Source: Lysinibacillus sp. BPa_S21 (lineage in GTDB: Bacteria; Bacillota; Bacilli; Bacillales_A; Planococcaceae). Taken from it: a DNA stretch of 64,000 bases. The position numbers and the translations under genes were made by a program. The stretch is taken from positions 1 through 64,000 of the forward strand of contig NZ_JALIRS010000006.1 in NCBI RefSeq assembly GCF_023337795.1, written 5' to 3'. The notes under the pieces were generated by a model. The model made no database searches. It was not told the DNA's origin and saw only the letters and a program-made list of their open reading frames with translations. This document shows positions 23,496 through 32,643 of this stretch, piece after piece; the stretch's first letter is position 1; each line of letters begins with the position of its first letter.

Positions 23496-25930
23496 TACAT
23501 TTTGCTTGGAATCGTATAAAAAATAGGAAGTTTGTTTCAATTACAATTATTTTAGTATTTCTTAGCGTATTTCTTTTAATACCTATAGGTCTTGAAAACA
23601 CCAAGGAAACAAAGTTAGTTGTTCAAAATTCGATTTCTGAACATGGAAGAGGATCCTATGATTTATTAGTACGACCTCCTAACGCTAGGACAAATATTGA
23701 AAAAAAGATTGGAATTGTTGAAGAGAATTATATAGGTGATAGTCAAGGTGGAATATCTATGGAGGAATGGAAAAATCTAAAATCTAACCCTGCCATTGAA
23801 GTTGCAGCTCCTGTTGCATCGATTGGCTATTTCACTGGTAAACAATTATCTGTTGAATTGCCACAGTTAGATCAATCTACAAGATTCACATGGGAGTTCT
23901 ATACAACCGATGGCTATCATCATTACTCTCTAAGTCCTCCTCGTAGCCTTATCTATTTTAAAGAATCTAAACCTGGAAATGTTCAATACTTAAAAGATTT
24001 GTCTTTAGGAGAAACAGCTTCAGGAGCTACAATGGAAATTATGCTTCCATCCACTTACCATTTACTAGCTGCAATTGATGTTGAAAGTGAACAAAAATTA
24101 ACAAAAGTTGATTTTTCTGAACTGGAAAATGAAATAAACCCTTTAGAGTTACAAGCAATTCATAGTACTTTTGGTGACATCCCTATTATAAAAGTTATAC
24201 AAAGAAAGGATATACAAGTCCCCCTAACTTTGAAACTAAAAACAGAGACACTTGATATTGATCTAAAAGATTATAGTAAGAAATTAGGTCTATCAGAACA
24301 GGATTGGTTAATGAATTCTGACGAATCAACCCGAAAAAAAATAATAGCGGAGTTAAATCAAAAAGAAGCAAGTTCACCTATTGATCGTGAAATTGATTTA
24401 TCTTCTTTTCAAAGACCATTTGATGGTACACCAGTGAAAATAAATGAACAATTTAAACCTGAAATTACAGGTAATTTTGTTGCAAATAGAGGAGAAACAC
24501 CTGTTTTTTTTACTGCTCATAAATTAGAATATGGTCTTTCGGATGAAGTTTTCAAAATAAATATAGTTGAAGAAGGAAGTCCTCCATCCTATAAAGAAAT
24601 AGATAAAAAAGGGAGTAGTTTATATGAGTCACGAGAGGTACCTTATCTTCTTGAGCAAGTAGGAACTTTTTCAGCTTCGGGAACTGAAACTAAAGAGCTT
24701 TCCTCTAGTCCTTTAGGTATATATTCTACAGCTAACATAAAAACTGCACAGGGGCATTTATTACAACCTACTACTATACCGGGAAGCTTTATTGCACAAC
24801 CTGCTGGTGCATTAATATCGATGGAAACTGCTGAAATTATTAAAGGACCAAAGCCTATTGATGCAATAAGAATAAGAGTAGCAGGTATCAATGAATATAA
24901 TGGTGAAGCTCAAGAAAAAATTGAAAATGTAGCAATTGATTTACTTAAATCAGGTTATGAAGTGGATATTGTAGCAGGATCTTCTTTTGTTAATCAAACA
25001 TTAGATGTGGAAGGTATTGGAAAAGTTATAGCGCCTTGGACTACATTAGGTGTAGCACAAGAGCTTGAAGAAAACTGGAATAAATTAACCTTTATTACAA
25101 CGATATTATTTGTTGTTTTTACGATTGTATGGTTCATAGCAAGGCTTTTATTTGAGAAGATTATACTAAAAAATGAGGATGAATTACTTAGTATAGTGGG
25201 CTGGCAACGGAAACATATCATTCAAAGAAATTATTTTGAACAGTATATGTTACTATTTGTAGCATATATAATAAGTCTCCCATTGATCCGATTATTTTCA
25301 TTAGAAACAAGTGCGTATTTTATTACAACGATTATTTTTCTTATTGGTTTATTAATACTAAGCCTTGTTTTTTCTATTAATAAGCAGGTAAAGAAAAGGC
25401 ATATTGCTAATAAAAAAGCATACTCATTTCTTTATTATCGGAATATTCTTATACCAACTATGGTCGTTTTGTATGTCTCTACCATTTTATTAATCATTCA
25501 AACAACAAGTATTGGAAATGTATTAGTAAATGCTCAAAAATCTTCCTTAGGAGAGTTTACTGTAGATGCAACTTTATGGTTTCAACTATCTATTTTAATT
25601 TCTACTTTTATTTTATCCATTTTAGGGCTAAGTGAATGTTTACATGTTTTATTTCAGTCTAGAAGTACAGAGCTGAAAATGTATCATATTATTGGTTGGA
25701 CAAGGACAAAAACTCTTTTCCATTTATGCAAGGAAGTATTTTTATGGACAGGTATAACAATTATGGCTGGCGTGATAACGGGTCTCGTGCTTCTTCTTGC
25801 TATGAACTTTTCAACTGTTTGGATTATTGTAGGCATAGTATCATCGTTAATAACATTAAGCTGTGTTGTTGGGTGTATAACCTTTGCAAAAATTGTATTT
25901 TCTTCTTCAGCAATAGTTAAAGATAAATAA
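23492..25930 (+). CDS. FtsX-like ABC transporter permease with large extracellular domain
   Basis: An 812-residue permease with one N-terminal helix (about 16-34), a very long extracellular region (about 35-530), three helices (about 532-635) and a second set of three near the C-terminus (about 650-805). This is the duplicated FtsX/MacB fold with a large extracytoplasmic domain, typical of mechanotransmission transporters that act on envelope molecules, peptides or lipoproteins instead of importing nutrients. It is co-translated with the ATPase. The function is probably export of, or protection against, a peptide. The divergent secreted protein is a candidate substrate; that link is inference. 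Confidence 0.85.
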   Translation: MIHFAWNRIKNRKFVSITIILVFLSVFLLIPIGLENTKETKLVVQNSISEHGRGSYDLLVRPPNARTNIEKKIGIVEENYIGDSQGGISMEEWKNLKSNPAIEVAAPVASIGYFTGKQLSVELPQLDQSTRFTWEFYTTDGYHHYSLSPPRSLIYFKESKPGNVQYLKDLSLGETASGATMEIMLPSTYHLLAAIDVESEQKLTKVDFSELENEINPLELQAIHSTFGDIPIIKVIQRKDIQVPLTLKLKTETLDIDLKDYSKKLGLSEQDWLMNSDESTRKKIIAELNQKEASSPIDREIDLSSFQRPFDGTPVKINEQFKPEITGNFVANRGETPVFFTAHKLEYGLSDEVFKINIVEEGSPPSYKEIDKKGSSLYESREVPYLLEQVGTFSASGTETKELSSSPLGIYSTANIKTAQGHLLQPTTIPGSFIAQPAGALISMETAEIIKGPKPIDAIRIRVAGINEYNGEAQEKIENVAIDLLKSGYEVDIVAGSSFVNQTLDVEGIGKVIAPWTTLGVAQELEENWNKLTFITTILFVVFTIVWFIARLLFEKIILKNEDELLSIVGWQRKHIIQRNYFEQYMLLFVAYIISLPLIRLFSLETSAYFITTIIFLIGLLILSLVFSINKQVKKRHIANKKAYSFLYYRNILIPTMVVLYVSTILLIIQTTSIGNVLVNAQKSSLGEFTVDATLWFQLSILISTFILSILGLSECLHVLFQSRSTELKMYHIIGWTRTKTLFHLCKEVFLWTGITIMAGVITGLVLLLAMNFSTVWIIVGIVSSLITLSCVVGCITFAKIVFSSSAIVKDK

Positions 25931-25979
25931 GCACCTATTTAGGTCCTTCTACTGGATAACAACTCTTGTCCCATAGACA

Positions 25980-26040
25980 AACACCTTCACGTTGATTTAA
26001 TAAGGTACATTACCTGTTTTTCAACGTGAGGTGTTTTTTT
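25980..26040 (+). terminator. terminator of the ABC transporter operon
   Basis: ACACCTTCACGTTGA and TCAACGTGAGGTGT form a long near-perfect stem followed by TTTTTTT. Confidence 0.88.
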
Positions 26041-26123
26041 ATTTGTCTAAAATTCTTTTGAAAAATTCAGTCTCGTATCATTTTTTAAACCTACAATGAA
26101 GTCAAAGGAAAGGAGTGTTGTAG

Positions 26124-26780
26124 ATGAAGGTAAAAAAAATAAGTCTTGTTGTAGTTCTATTATTGGCAATTTTCATCACAAATGACGTAGTCGTACAGGC
26201 AGACGATCACAAACATGAAGATAAAAAACATGAAAAGTATAAAGAATATAAGGACTACTATAAAGACCACGACGATGATGATGACGACGAGGAATATTAC
26301 GATGACGATGAAAAAGAGGGTGAAACTTACTATTTTCAAGATGCAGTAACTACAAAAGGGACTTGGAATATTTGGACACGAACAGTTGCAGTAGATAAAG
26401 AAGTGTTACCTTTCACAGGCTCTCAAAAGGTCACGTTAAAGGTAGAAGATACAAATAAGGAACTGAGCTTTTTTGTGATACCAAAAGACGGTGAATTTTT
26501 TGTACCGGGAAAAGCAGTAGCGGAGGTTTTAGGAGCAAAAGCAACCTTTTATAAAGAAAGTAAAATTTTGGATATACAAAAACGGGGGAATGAATTAATT
26601 TACCGTGCTGGAACGAATGTTGTTTATGATAACAGTGTAAAAACACCATCACCTGCACAAGCATTTTATGTAAATGAAGAATTATATTTGCCTATTAGTA
26701 CTATAACGAATGGCTTAGGTTATATAGCAGAGTGGCAAGAAAGCAACCAAACGTTTGTCTGCCAGCCAATTACGAATTAG
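26124..26780 (+). CDS. secreted protein with copper-amine-oxidase N-terminal-like domain
   Basis: A 218-residue exported protein. The signal peptide (MKVKKISLVVVLLLAIFIT...VVVQA-DD) is followed by a His/Lys/Asp/Glu/Tyr-rich low-complexity segment (about 28-72, including runs of Asp) that could bind cations. The rest (about 95-215) matches the copper-amine-oxidase N-terminal stalk domain found in many Bacillales surface proteins: FVPGKAVAEVLGAKATFYKES, then FYVNEELYLPISTITNGLGY. RBS AAAGGAGTG. It is the first gene of a four-gene operon with ApbE and a ferric-reductase-like protein, suggesting a surface redox or metal-handling role. Confidence 0.78.
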   Translation: MKVKKISLVVVLLLAIFITNDVVVQADDHKHEDKKHEKYKEYKDYYKDHDDDDDDEEYYDDDEKEGETYYFQDAVTTKGTWNIWTRTVAVDKEVLPFTGSQKVTLKVEDTNKELSFFVIPKDGEFFVPGKAVAEVLGAKATFYKESKILDIQKRGNELIYRAGTNVVYDNSVKTPSPAQAFYVNEELYLPISTITNGLGYIAEWQESNQTFVCQPITN

Positions 26781-26791
26781 GGGGAAGCACT

Positions 26792-27034
26792 ATGAAAGAT
26801 CCGAAAAAGGCAAAATGGGTATTAGGAGCGTCTGGGATACTTTTATCTGCAGCGATACTAACCCAAATTAATAGCCCAACAGAAGCCGAAATGACACGCA
26901 CCAATGCTATCCAGGATGTAAATCAGGAAAAGATGACGAAAAAAGAAAAAGAACTAGTACAGCTAGATTGGACAAATTTTGAAGTGACAAGTCAACCTGC
27001 TGTCAAAAGTGACCGCAAAACGAAAAGAACGTAA
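26792..27034 (+). CDS. small membrane-anchored protein in redox operon
   Basis: An 80-residue protein with one N-terminal hydrophobic segment (WVLGASGILLSAAIL) and a charged tail ending in SDRKTKRT. It starts 12 bases after the preceding gene (RBS GGGGGAAG). The family is not recognised, and no DxxSGA(T/S)-type flavinylation motif is seen. It might be a target or partner of the neighbouring ApbE; unproven. Confidence 0.6.
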   Translation: MKDPKKAKWVLGASGILLSAAILTQINSPTEAEMTRTNAIQDVNQEKMTKKEKELVQLDWTNFEVTSQPAVKSDRKTKRT

Positions 27035-27047
27035 TGGAGTGGGTTGT

Positions 27048-27947
27048 GTGGATACTCTAACTTTACAAATAATGAATACTGAATTTTATCTAGCTATGCC
27101 AAAAGGTGTACGTTTTGCATGGAAAGATGAGGCCGAAAAATGGCTTCAATACGTAGCAAAAGAATGGTCAAGATTTCAATCAGATAATGAATTAGCCCAA
27201 CTTAATAGTTTAGAAGTTGGCGAAACGCTCCGCATTAGTTCGCTCCTATATGATTGTTTAGTGCAAGCGGATCGGTATTATCAACGTTCTAATGGTCTAT
27301 TTTCTCCATATCTTAAACGTCAATTGGAACTGCATGGCTACAATCAATCTTTCCCGTTTGATAAAGTTAACAGCGTTGACTTGCAAAATAAACCTATGAT
27401 TGTAGATCAACCGTTTCAATTTCTAGGTGATGAAAAAGTGATGAAGATAGCTCCACAGGAAATTGATTTAGGTGGATTTGCGAAAGGGTATGCCATTGAA
27501 AAATTGGCGAATTGGCTTGAGCAAAAGGTATCACCTGATTTCGGATGTATAGACGGGGGAGGGGATATGAAAATGTGGTCTTCCGGGGAAAAGACCTGGA
27601 CAATTGGTGTTGCAGATGCCTGGGATGTCGACAAGGAAATTAGCTCGATTAAACTAAAAACAGGTGCCATCGCTACTTCGAATCGAGTTTATCGTAGCTG
27701 GTTGCAAGGAATTACGAAGAAACATCATTTATTAAATGGACAAACAGGTCAAATCGCCAATACAGAAGTAGTACAAGCTTCAGTCGTTACGTCATCTCTA
27801 TGTGATGCAGAGGTCGGTGCAAAACTTTGCTTTCTTATGGATGAGGGTGAATTACAGCGATGGTTCGAAAAGAATTGTCAACAAAGTGCTCGCTTCATTG
27901 TTAAAGAAGGGCAAGCAGCAAATTGGAAGATGACGGGGGTGAAATAA
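27048..27947 (+). CDS. apbE: FAD:protein FMN transferase
   Basis: An ApbE-family enzyme that attaches FMN covalently to Ser/Thr of redox proteins, using FAD. About 299 residues from GTG 27048, chosen because GGAGTGGG lies six bases before it; the frame is open back to 27009. Landmarks: MNTEFYLAM at the start, FQSDNELAQLN, the core DLGGFAKGYAIEKLANWL, then CIDGGGDMKMW (FAD/Mg2+ site) and GAIATSNRVYRSW. No signal peptide or lipobox is visible, unlike exported ApbE enzymes. It is followed without a gap by the ferric-reductase-like membrane gene. The substrate protein is not obvious in the operon. Confidence 0.88.
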   Translation: MDTLTLQIMNTEFYLAMPKGVRFAWKDEAEKWLQYVAKEWSRFQSDNELAQLNSLEVGETLRISSLLYDCLVQADRYYQRSNGLFSPYLKRQLELHGYNQSFPFDKVNSVDLQNKPMIVDQPFQFLGDEKVMKIAPQEIDLGGFAKGYAIEKLANWLEQKVSPDFGCIDGGGDMKMWSSGEKTWTIGVADAWDVDKEISSIKLKTGAIATSNRVYRSWLQGITKKHHLLNGQTGQIANTEVVQASVVTSSLCDAEVGAKLCFLMDEGELQRWFEKNCQQSARFIVKEGQAANWKMTGVK

Positions 27948-28502
27948 ATGATCATCAGTACTTGGGAATGGATTCGATTATTAGGGTTGTTAGCGTATTT
28001 TTACTTTACAATTTCCATTATATTTGGTTTGTTGAGAAAATCATCATTTGTCAAAGCACATAAAAATTTAATTTATCATATACATCAAAATGCGGGCTGG
28101 CTAGGGTTAATTACCGTAATCGCACATATGTTAGTGCTTTTAATCGATCGGTTTGAGCCTTTTAGCATAGCGGAGATTTTAATTCCTTTCTCAGCTAAAT
28201 ATCAGTCTCTACCATCGGCTCTTGGAACAATCGCATTTTATTTGTTTTTAATGGTCATCATGACATCGGATTTATGGATTCGAACAATGAATCGCAACTT
28301 ATGGAAAAAACTTCACTTTCTTGTGTTACCAGCGTGGGCATTTTCACTTGCTCATGGAGTGTTAATTGGAACGGATACAGAAAATACGTTGTTTATATTG
28401 TTTTATGTAGTTTCCGGAGGGATTACTATGTTAGTACTGGTAGCAAGAACAATAAGCCAGTTCATGAAAAAAGGAAATGTTTCAACGTCACCTAATCATT
28501 AA
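27948..28502 (+). CDS. ferric-reductase-like transmembrane protein
   Basis: A 184-residue, five-helix membrane protein. Histidines on successive helices (HKNLIYHIHQNAGW, IAHMLVLL, LHFLVLPAWAFSLAHG) are placed as in the heme-b-binding ferric reductase/YedZ/MsrQ-like domain. Together with ApbE and exported proteins this suggests electron transfer from the membrane to an extracytoplasmic acceptor. Its ATG directly abuts the apbE stop. It is convergent with the two-component system genes. Confidence 0.82.
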   Translation: MIISTWEWIRLLGLLAYFYFTISIIFGLLRKSSFVKAHKNLIYHIHQNAGWLGLITVIAHMLVLLIDRFEPFSIAEILIPFSAKYQSLPSALGTIAFYLFLMVIMTSDLWIRTMNRNLWKKLHFLVLPAWAFSLAHGVLIGTDTENTLFILFYVVSGGITMLVLVARTISQFMKKGNVSTSPNH

Positions 28503-28542
28503 AAGGAATCGGGGCTGTTATACAAGCCCTGATTCCTTATTA
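28500..28542. terminator. bidirectional terminator
   Basis: AAGGAATCGGGGCT and AGCCCTGATTCCTT pair around a short loop between the convergent redox operon and histidine kinase gene. Confidence 0.75.
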
Positions 28543-29775
28543 AATAGGGAATTCAATATGAAATGTAGTGCCTTTGTCCACAAAACTTGTCGCATAAATT
28601 TTCCCATCGTGCTGCTCCACTATAGCTTTTGCGATGGCAAGACCTAAACCAGAGCCATTTCGTTGACGAGCAGCATCACTACGGTAAAATCGCTCAAACA
28701 CTAAAGGCAATTCCTGTTCAGTCATACCAATTCCACTATCAGCAACCGTCATTTTTACAGTGTCTTTATTTTGTAAAAGGGTAAGTGTTATGGCTCCACT
28801 ATTTGTATATCTAATCGCATTGTCTAATAGAATATAAAGCAGTTCTTGTATTTTTGAAGCATCACCGAGTAACTCGATGTTTTCTTGGATTTCTGTAGAA
28901 AACTGTATTTCAGGAGGCATAATCCTTTGGAATTTCGTGCTCACTTTTTTAAGTAAAGTTGATAACGGTATGGTATCTTTTTGAATGGAAACTTGCTGCT
29001 GATCATGTCTTGCTAAGAACAGCAGTTTTTCTATAAGCTCTTTCATTATTTCAGCCTCATCTTTTAAATCCGTAATTAATTCTTTTCCAAAAGGGCTTAA
29101 TTGCTTGCCTTCCTCTACTTCTAAAATTTCAAGTGAACTATAAAAAATACTAAGTGGCGTTCGTAATTCATGAGATGCATCGGATACGAATTTTTTTTGT
29201 TTATCAAATGACCATTGAATAGGTATCATGGCTTTCCCAGCCATATAATAGGACAGCAGACCGATTAAGACCGTAGAAATACAAGTTAATAATACTAATA
29301 AATACTTTGTCATTTGGAAAAAATGATGCTGTGATGTCACAGATTTACCAACGATTATATAACCGGCTACCGTACCGTCGTTGAAAATTGGCTTTTTTAG
29401 AAGTAGAAAATGCTCTTCTTGCCATTCATAATGCTGTACGAGGTCTTCATCTGGATTTCTATTGCCAAACGCTTTTTCAATCTGATTTTTCAGTCCCTTG
29501 AAAGATTCGTCTCCATGGACAAACTTATGATCCTTTGTGTAAATATAGTAAAAAAAACTGCGATTTGGATCATAGCTTAACGTTTTAGTGTTGGCATGAA
29601 CATGTTCAAAGAAATCGTGCTCTTGCCGAACATAAAAGTCTTGTAATTCGTTTATTTGTTGATTTTCCATTAATTTTACGAGGGAAAAGTATAGCACAAT
29701 AACGAATAGTGAAAATAACAACAAGTAAAGTGTTGCATACAAAAAGGATAATTTTTTTTTCGTTTTCTGAAACAT
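28540..29775 (-). CDS. OmpR-associated sensor histidine kinase
   Basis: A 411-residue kinase with two membrane helices (about 10-32 and 168-192) flanking an extracellular sensor domain of about 135 residues. The H-box FVSDASHELRTPLSIFYSS follows, then N-box LLDNAIRYTNSG, G1 ADSGIGM and G2 GSGLGLAIA. Its start overlaps the stop of the response regulator by one base. It faces the redox operon tail-to-tail, so a regulatory link to that operon or to envelope redox/metal state is plausible. The extracellular domain family is not recognised. Confidence 0.92.
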   Translation of the reverse strand: MFQKTKKKLSFLYATLYLLLFSLFVIVLYFSLVKLMENQQINELQDFYVRQEHDFFEHVHANTKTLSYDPNRSFFYYIYTKDHKFVHGDESFKGLKNQIEKAFGNRNPDEDLVQHYEWQEEHFLLLKKPIFNDGTVAGYIIVGKSVTSQHHFFQMTKYLLVLLTCISTVLIGLLSYYMAGKAMIPIQWSFDKQKKFVSDASHELRTPLSIFYSSLEILEVEEGKQLSPFGKELITDLKDEAEIMKELIEKLLFLARHDQQQVSIQKDTIPLSTLLKKVSTKFQRIMPPEIQFSTEIQENIELLGDASKIQELLYILLDNAIRYTNSGAITLTLLQNKDTVKMTVADSGIGMTEQELPLVFERFYRSDAARQRNGSGLGLAIAKAIVEQHDGKIYATSFVDKGTTFHIEFPI

Positions 29776-30446
29776 TAATCTTCCCTCAGTTTATAGCCAA
29801 TCCCTCTAACATTTTGAATACGTGATTTGGATTGACCATCATCAATTTTTTTTCGTACAAGCTTGACTAAAGCATCTAAGGAATTATTCGAAACATCGTA
29901 ATCGTATCCCCAAATATAAATACAAATTTGTTCTCTCGTTAGTACACGACCTTTATTAATAAATAAATACTCTAAAAGTAAAAATTCGTTTTTAGTTAAA
30001 TCAATACTTTCATTATTATACAAAAACACACGGGAATCTACATTCAGCTGTAATTGATCGATCTGAATGACCTGCTCTATCACTTTATCTTTTCTCCGTA
30101 ATAATGCACGAATTCTTGCTAACAATTCCTCTATTTTAAATGGCTTTACTATGTAATCATCTGCGCCACTATCAAGTCCTTTAATGATGTCCTCTGTGTC
30201 GTCCTTCGCTGTTAGCATTAAAATACTACCATTGAACCCAGTGTTTCGTAATTGCTGGCACACTTGAATTCCGCTAAGGTGCGGCATCATCCAATCCAAA
30301 ATAACAAGATCAAATTGCTCTATAAGCGTATAGTCTAGCGCTTCCTGTCCATTCGCTGCTTCTGTCACATTGTGAAATTCTTTCTTTAAAATATGAACGA
30401 TATTTCTTCTTAATCTTGCATCATCTTCTGCTAGTAATATTTTCAA
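29775..30446 (-). CDS. OmpR/PhoB-family response regulator
   Basis: A 223-residue regulator: receiver domain with acidic pair AEDDA, phospho-accepting Asp in LVILDWMMPHLSG, Thr in MLTAKDD and Lys in YIVKPF; then a winged-helix output domain (LTKNEFLLLEYL...SNNSLDALVKLVRKKI...RNVRGIGYKL). RBS AGGAGG. It is the first gene of the operon, co-translated with the kinase. Confidence 0.94.
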   Translation of the reverse strand: MKILLAEDDARLRRNIVHILKKEFHNVTEAANGQEALDYTLIEQFDLVILDWMMPHLSGIQVCQQLRNTGFNGSILMLTAKDDTEDIIKGLDSGADDYIVKPFKIEELLARIRALLRRKDKVIEQVIQIDQLQLNVDSRVFLYNNESIDLTKNEFLLLEYLFINKGRVLTREQICIYIWGYDYDVSNNSLDALVKLVRKKIDDGQSKSRIQNVRGIGYKLRED

Positions 30447-30594
30447 GGCAACTTCCTCCTAGTACCTATATTCAACTAAGTATACACATTAAAAATGAAA
30501 TGAAACTGAAAAAATTATATGTATTCCATACTTCGATAAGAGTTGAAGTTTTTCCTATCTATAATGTTCTTTAATTGAAATAGGAGGGGAAATA

Positions 30595-31485
30595 ATGAAT
30601 ATTTATAAATTTACAGCATTGTTAGTTTTAACGACCTTTTTAATGGGATCTTCATTTGCCATTGTTAAATTGGGATTACCTTACTCATCGCCACTATTAT
30701 TGGCTGCACTTCGCTTTCTACTGGCAGGGATTTTGATGGCTGTCGTGGTGTCAGCGTTGAAAAGACCCCATCCAACTTCAAAAGAAGGTTGGATGAAAAT
30801 TTTAACAATTGGAGCATTTCAAACTGCGGGTGTAATGGGCTGTATTTTTTTAAGCTTACGGACCATTACGGCGAGTGAATCTTCTATTCTAACATTTACG
30901 AATCCATTGCTTGTAGTCATATTTGCTACAATATTTACGAAAGCGCGTTACCGATTGTATCAATGGTGTGGTGTTTTCTTGGGGTTAATTGGGGTTACGA
31001 TTACAATGGGTATGCAGATTGAAGGGGAAATCGGCATTCTTTTTGGTATTCTTTCAGCTGTTTTTTGGGCAATTGCAACATTACTGGCTAAAAAATGGGG
31101 AGTTTTATTTGATACATGGGTGCTATCAGCCTATCAAATGCTTTTTGGTGGTTTATTACTTTTATTGGCAAGTTTCGTGTTAGAACAACCATTTTTTACT
31201 ATGAATGTTCATTCGGTATTCATTTTGTTATGGCTTAGCATTTTCTCGTCAATTGTTCAATTTGCAGGCTGGTATTATCTTTTACAAAATAGTGATCCTG
31301 GAAAAACGAGTGCCTTTTTGTTTTTAGCCCCTTTTTTCGGCGTGATAACAGGCTGGATACTATTAAATGATCCGTTAAAACCATCGCTAGTCATAGGAGG
31401 GCTGTTTATTATTGTTGGTATTTATTTGGTGAATCGCAACTTTACGGCTCACACAAGGAAAATATCCGCGGAGAATCGAGTATAG
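30595..31485 (+). CDS. EamA-family (DMT superfamily) transporter
   Basis: A 296-residue protein with ten membrane helices in two EamA repeats; the first opens with FLMGSSFAIVKLGLPYSSPLLLAALRF. It is a drug/metabolite exporter by family; the substrate cannot be read. RBS AGGAGGGG. It stands alone, convergent with the ArsR-type gene. Confidence 0.88.
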   Translation: MNIYKFTALLVLTTFLMGSSFAIVKLGLPYSSPLLLAALRFLLAGILMAVVVSALKRPHPTSKEGWMKILTIGAFQTAGVMGCIFLSLRTITASESSILTFTNPLLVVIFATIFTKARYRLYQWCGVFLGLIGVTITMGMQIEGEIGILFGILSAVFWAIATLLAKKWGVLFDTWVLSAYQMLFGGLLLLLASFVLEQPFFTMNVHSVFILLWLSIFSSIVQFAGWYYLLQNSDPGKTSAFLFLAPFFGVITGWILLNDPLKPSLVIGGLFIIVGIYLVNRNFTAHTRKISAENRV

Positions 31486-31521
31486 ACTGTCCGCGGAAAG
31501 AAGGCAGAGCCCTATGTTAGT

Positions 31522-32208
31522 TTAGATATCTAGCTGAAAAACTTCTTTAAAGCCAGCCTTTCCTTTTTCAGTCACTTTAATGGCACGAATTGACGGGACA
31601 CGAGTCACCCATCCCAAATGTAATAAATGCGCAAGGATCCCTTGACCGAGAGCACCGGCTAGATGATAACGTCGTTCACTCCAATCTAAACAGGCAGGGG
31701 AAAATGATCGACGCTTTCTTTTTAAATCAACTAAATCAAGACCGAAATCTGTGAAAAATTGTGCACCTTCAGATGTTATGAGAAACTGCTTCTCTTCTAG
31801 TTTTAGATAACCCGCGTTTACCAATGAATCTGTTAATTGAACACCTAGTTTACCTGCTAAATGGTCATAGCAAGTTCTTGCACCCTGTAATAATTTCATT
31901 TGACTAGATTGTTTTAAAGAACGTACTTCAGGGGGAGGAGAAATTGCTAAGAAGGATTCGAGGAAATGAGCAATTTCTTCGTCTGCTAATTGAAAATATC
32001 GATGACGACCTTGTTTCTCTACTTTAACAAGTTTACCATCTACTAACTTTGCAAGATGAAAGCTAGCAGTCTGAGGCTTAATGGCTGCCATATAAGCTAA
32101 TTCACTGGCAGTATGAAAACGACCATCCATCATACTAGCGAGCATCGTAGCTCTTGAAGTTTCTCCAAGAAGCGCAGCGATTTCAGCCATGTTTGGATTA
32201 ATACCCAT
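31522..32208 (-). CDS. ArsR-family HTH regulator
   Basis: A 228-residue regulator. The N-terminal winged helix (IAALLGETSRATMLASMMDGRFHTA...IKPQTASFHLAKLVDGKLV) is a typical ArsR fold. A long C-terminal half without recognised ligand motif distinguishes it from metal-sensing ArsR proteins; no CxC metal site is seen. It is divergent from the ABM monooxygenase gene with a 90-base shared promoter region and probably regulates it. Confidence 0.85.
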   Translation of the reverse strand: MGINPNMAEIAALLGETSRATMLASMMDGRFHTASELAYMAAIKPQTASFHLAKLVDGKLVKVEKQGRHRYFQLADEEIAHFLESFLAISPPPEVRSLKQSSQMKLLQGARTCYDHLAGKLGVQLTDSLVNAGYLKLEEKQFLITSEGAQFFTDFGLDLVDLKRKRRSFSPACLDWSERRYHLAGALGQGILAHLLHLGWVTRVPSIRAIKVTEKGKAGFKEVFQLDI

Positions 32209-32299
32209 TTGTCACAATCCTTTCTGCATTTCACATTTCGATATTCGTAATAGTATTTATCGTTTACAATAATACATATTGAGGAGGGAGTAAATAGCT

Positions 32300-32608
32300 A
32301 TGAAAACATATTATGCCGTAATTTTTACATCACAAAGAACAGACGAAGATGGAGAAGGCTATGCCAAGATGGCAGAAGTGATGGACGAATTAGCACAAAA
32401 ACAGCCCGGTTTTCTCCGTGTAGAAAGTGCCAGAAATACTGAAGGAAAGGGAATTACTGTATCCTATTGGGAATCACTAGAGGCTATTCAGGCATGGAAA
32501 GAAAATTCAAAACATCTAGTTGCACAGAAATTTGGAAAAGAAAAATGGTATAAGCAATATAATGTAGAAATTTGTACAGTCTTAAAAGATTATTCTTTTA
32601 AAATGTAA
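32300..32608 (+). CDS. antibiotic-biosynthesis-monooxygenase-domain protein
   Basis: A 102-residue ABM-fold protein (MKTYYAVIFTSQRT, then GFLRVESARN and ITVSYWESLEAIQAWK), like the small YqjZ-type monooxygenases, which act as dimers on small aromatic or quinone-like compounds. RBS GAGGAGGGAG. It is divergent from the ArsR-family regulator, which probably controls it. The substrate is unknown. Confidence 0.85.
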   Translation: MKTYYAVIFTSQRTDEDGEGYAKMAEVMDELAQKQPGFLRVESARNTEGKGITVSYWESLEAIQAWKENSKHLVAQKFGKEKWYKQYNVEICTVLKDYSFKM

Positions 32609-32643
32609 TTAAATCGATTATTTCAATTAGAAGGTGTTAAAAT

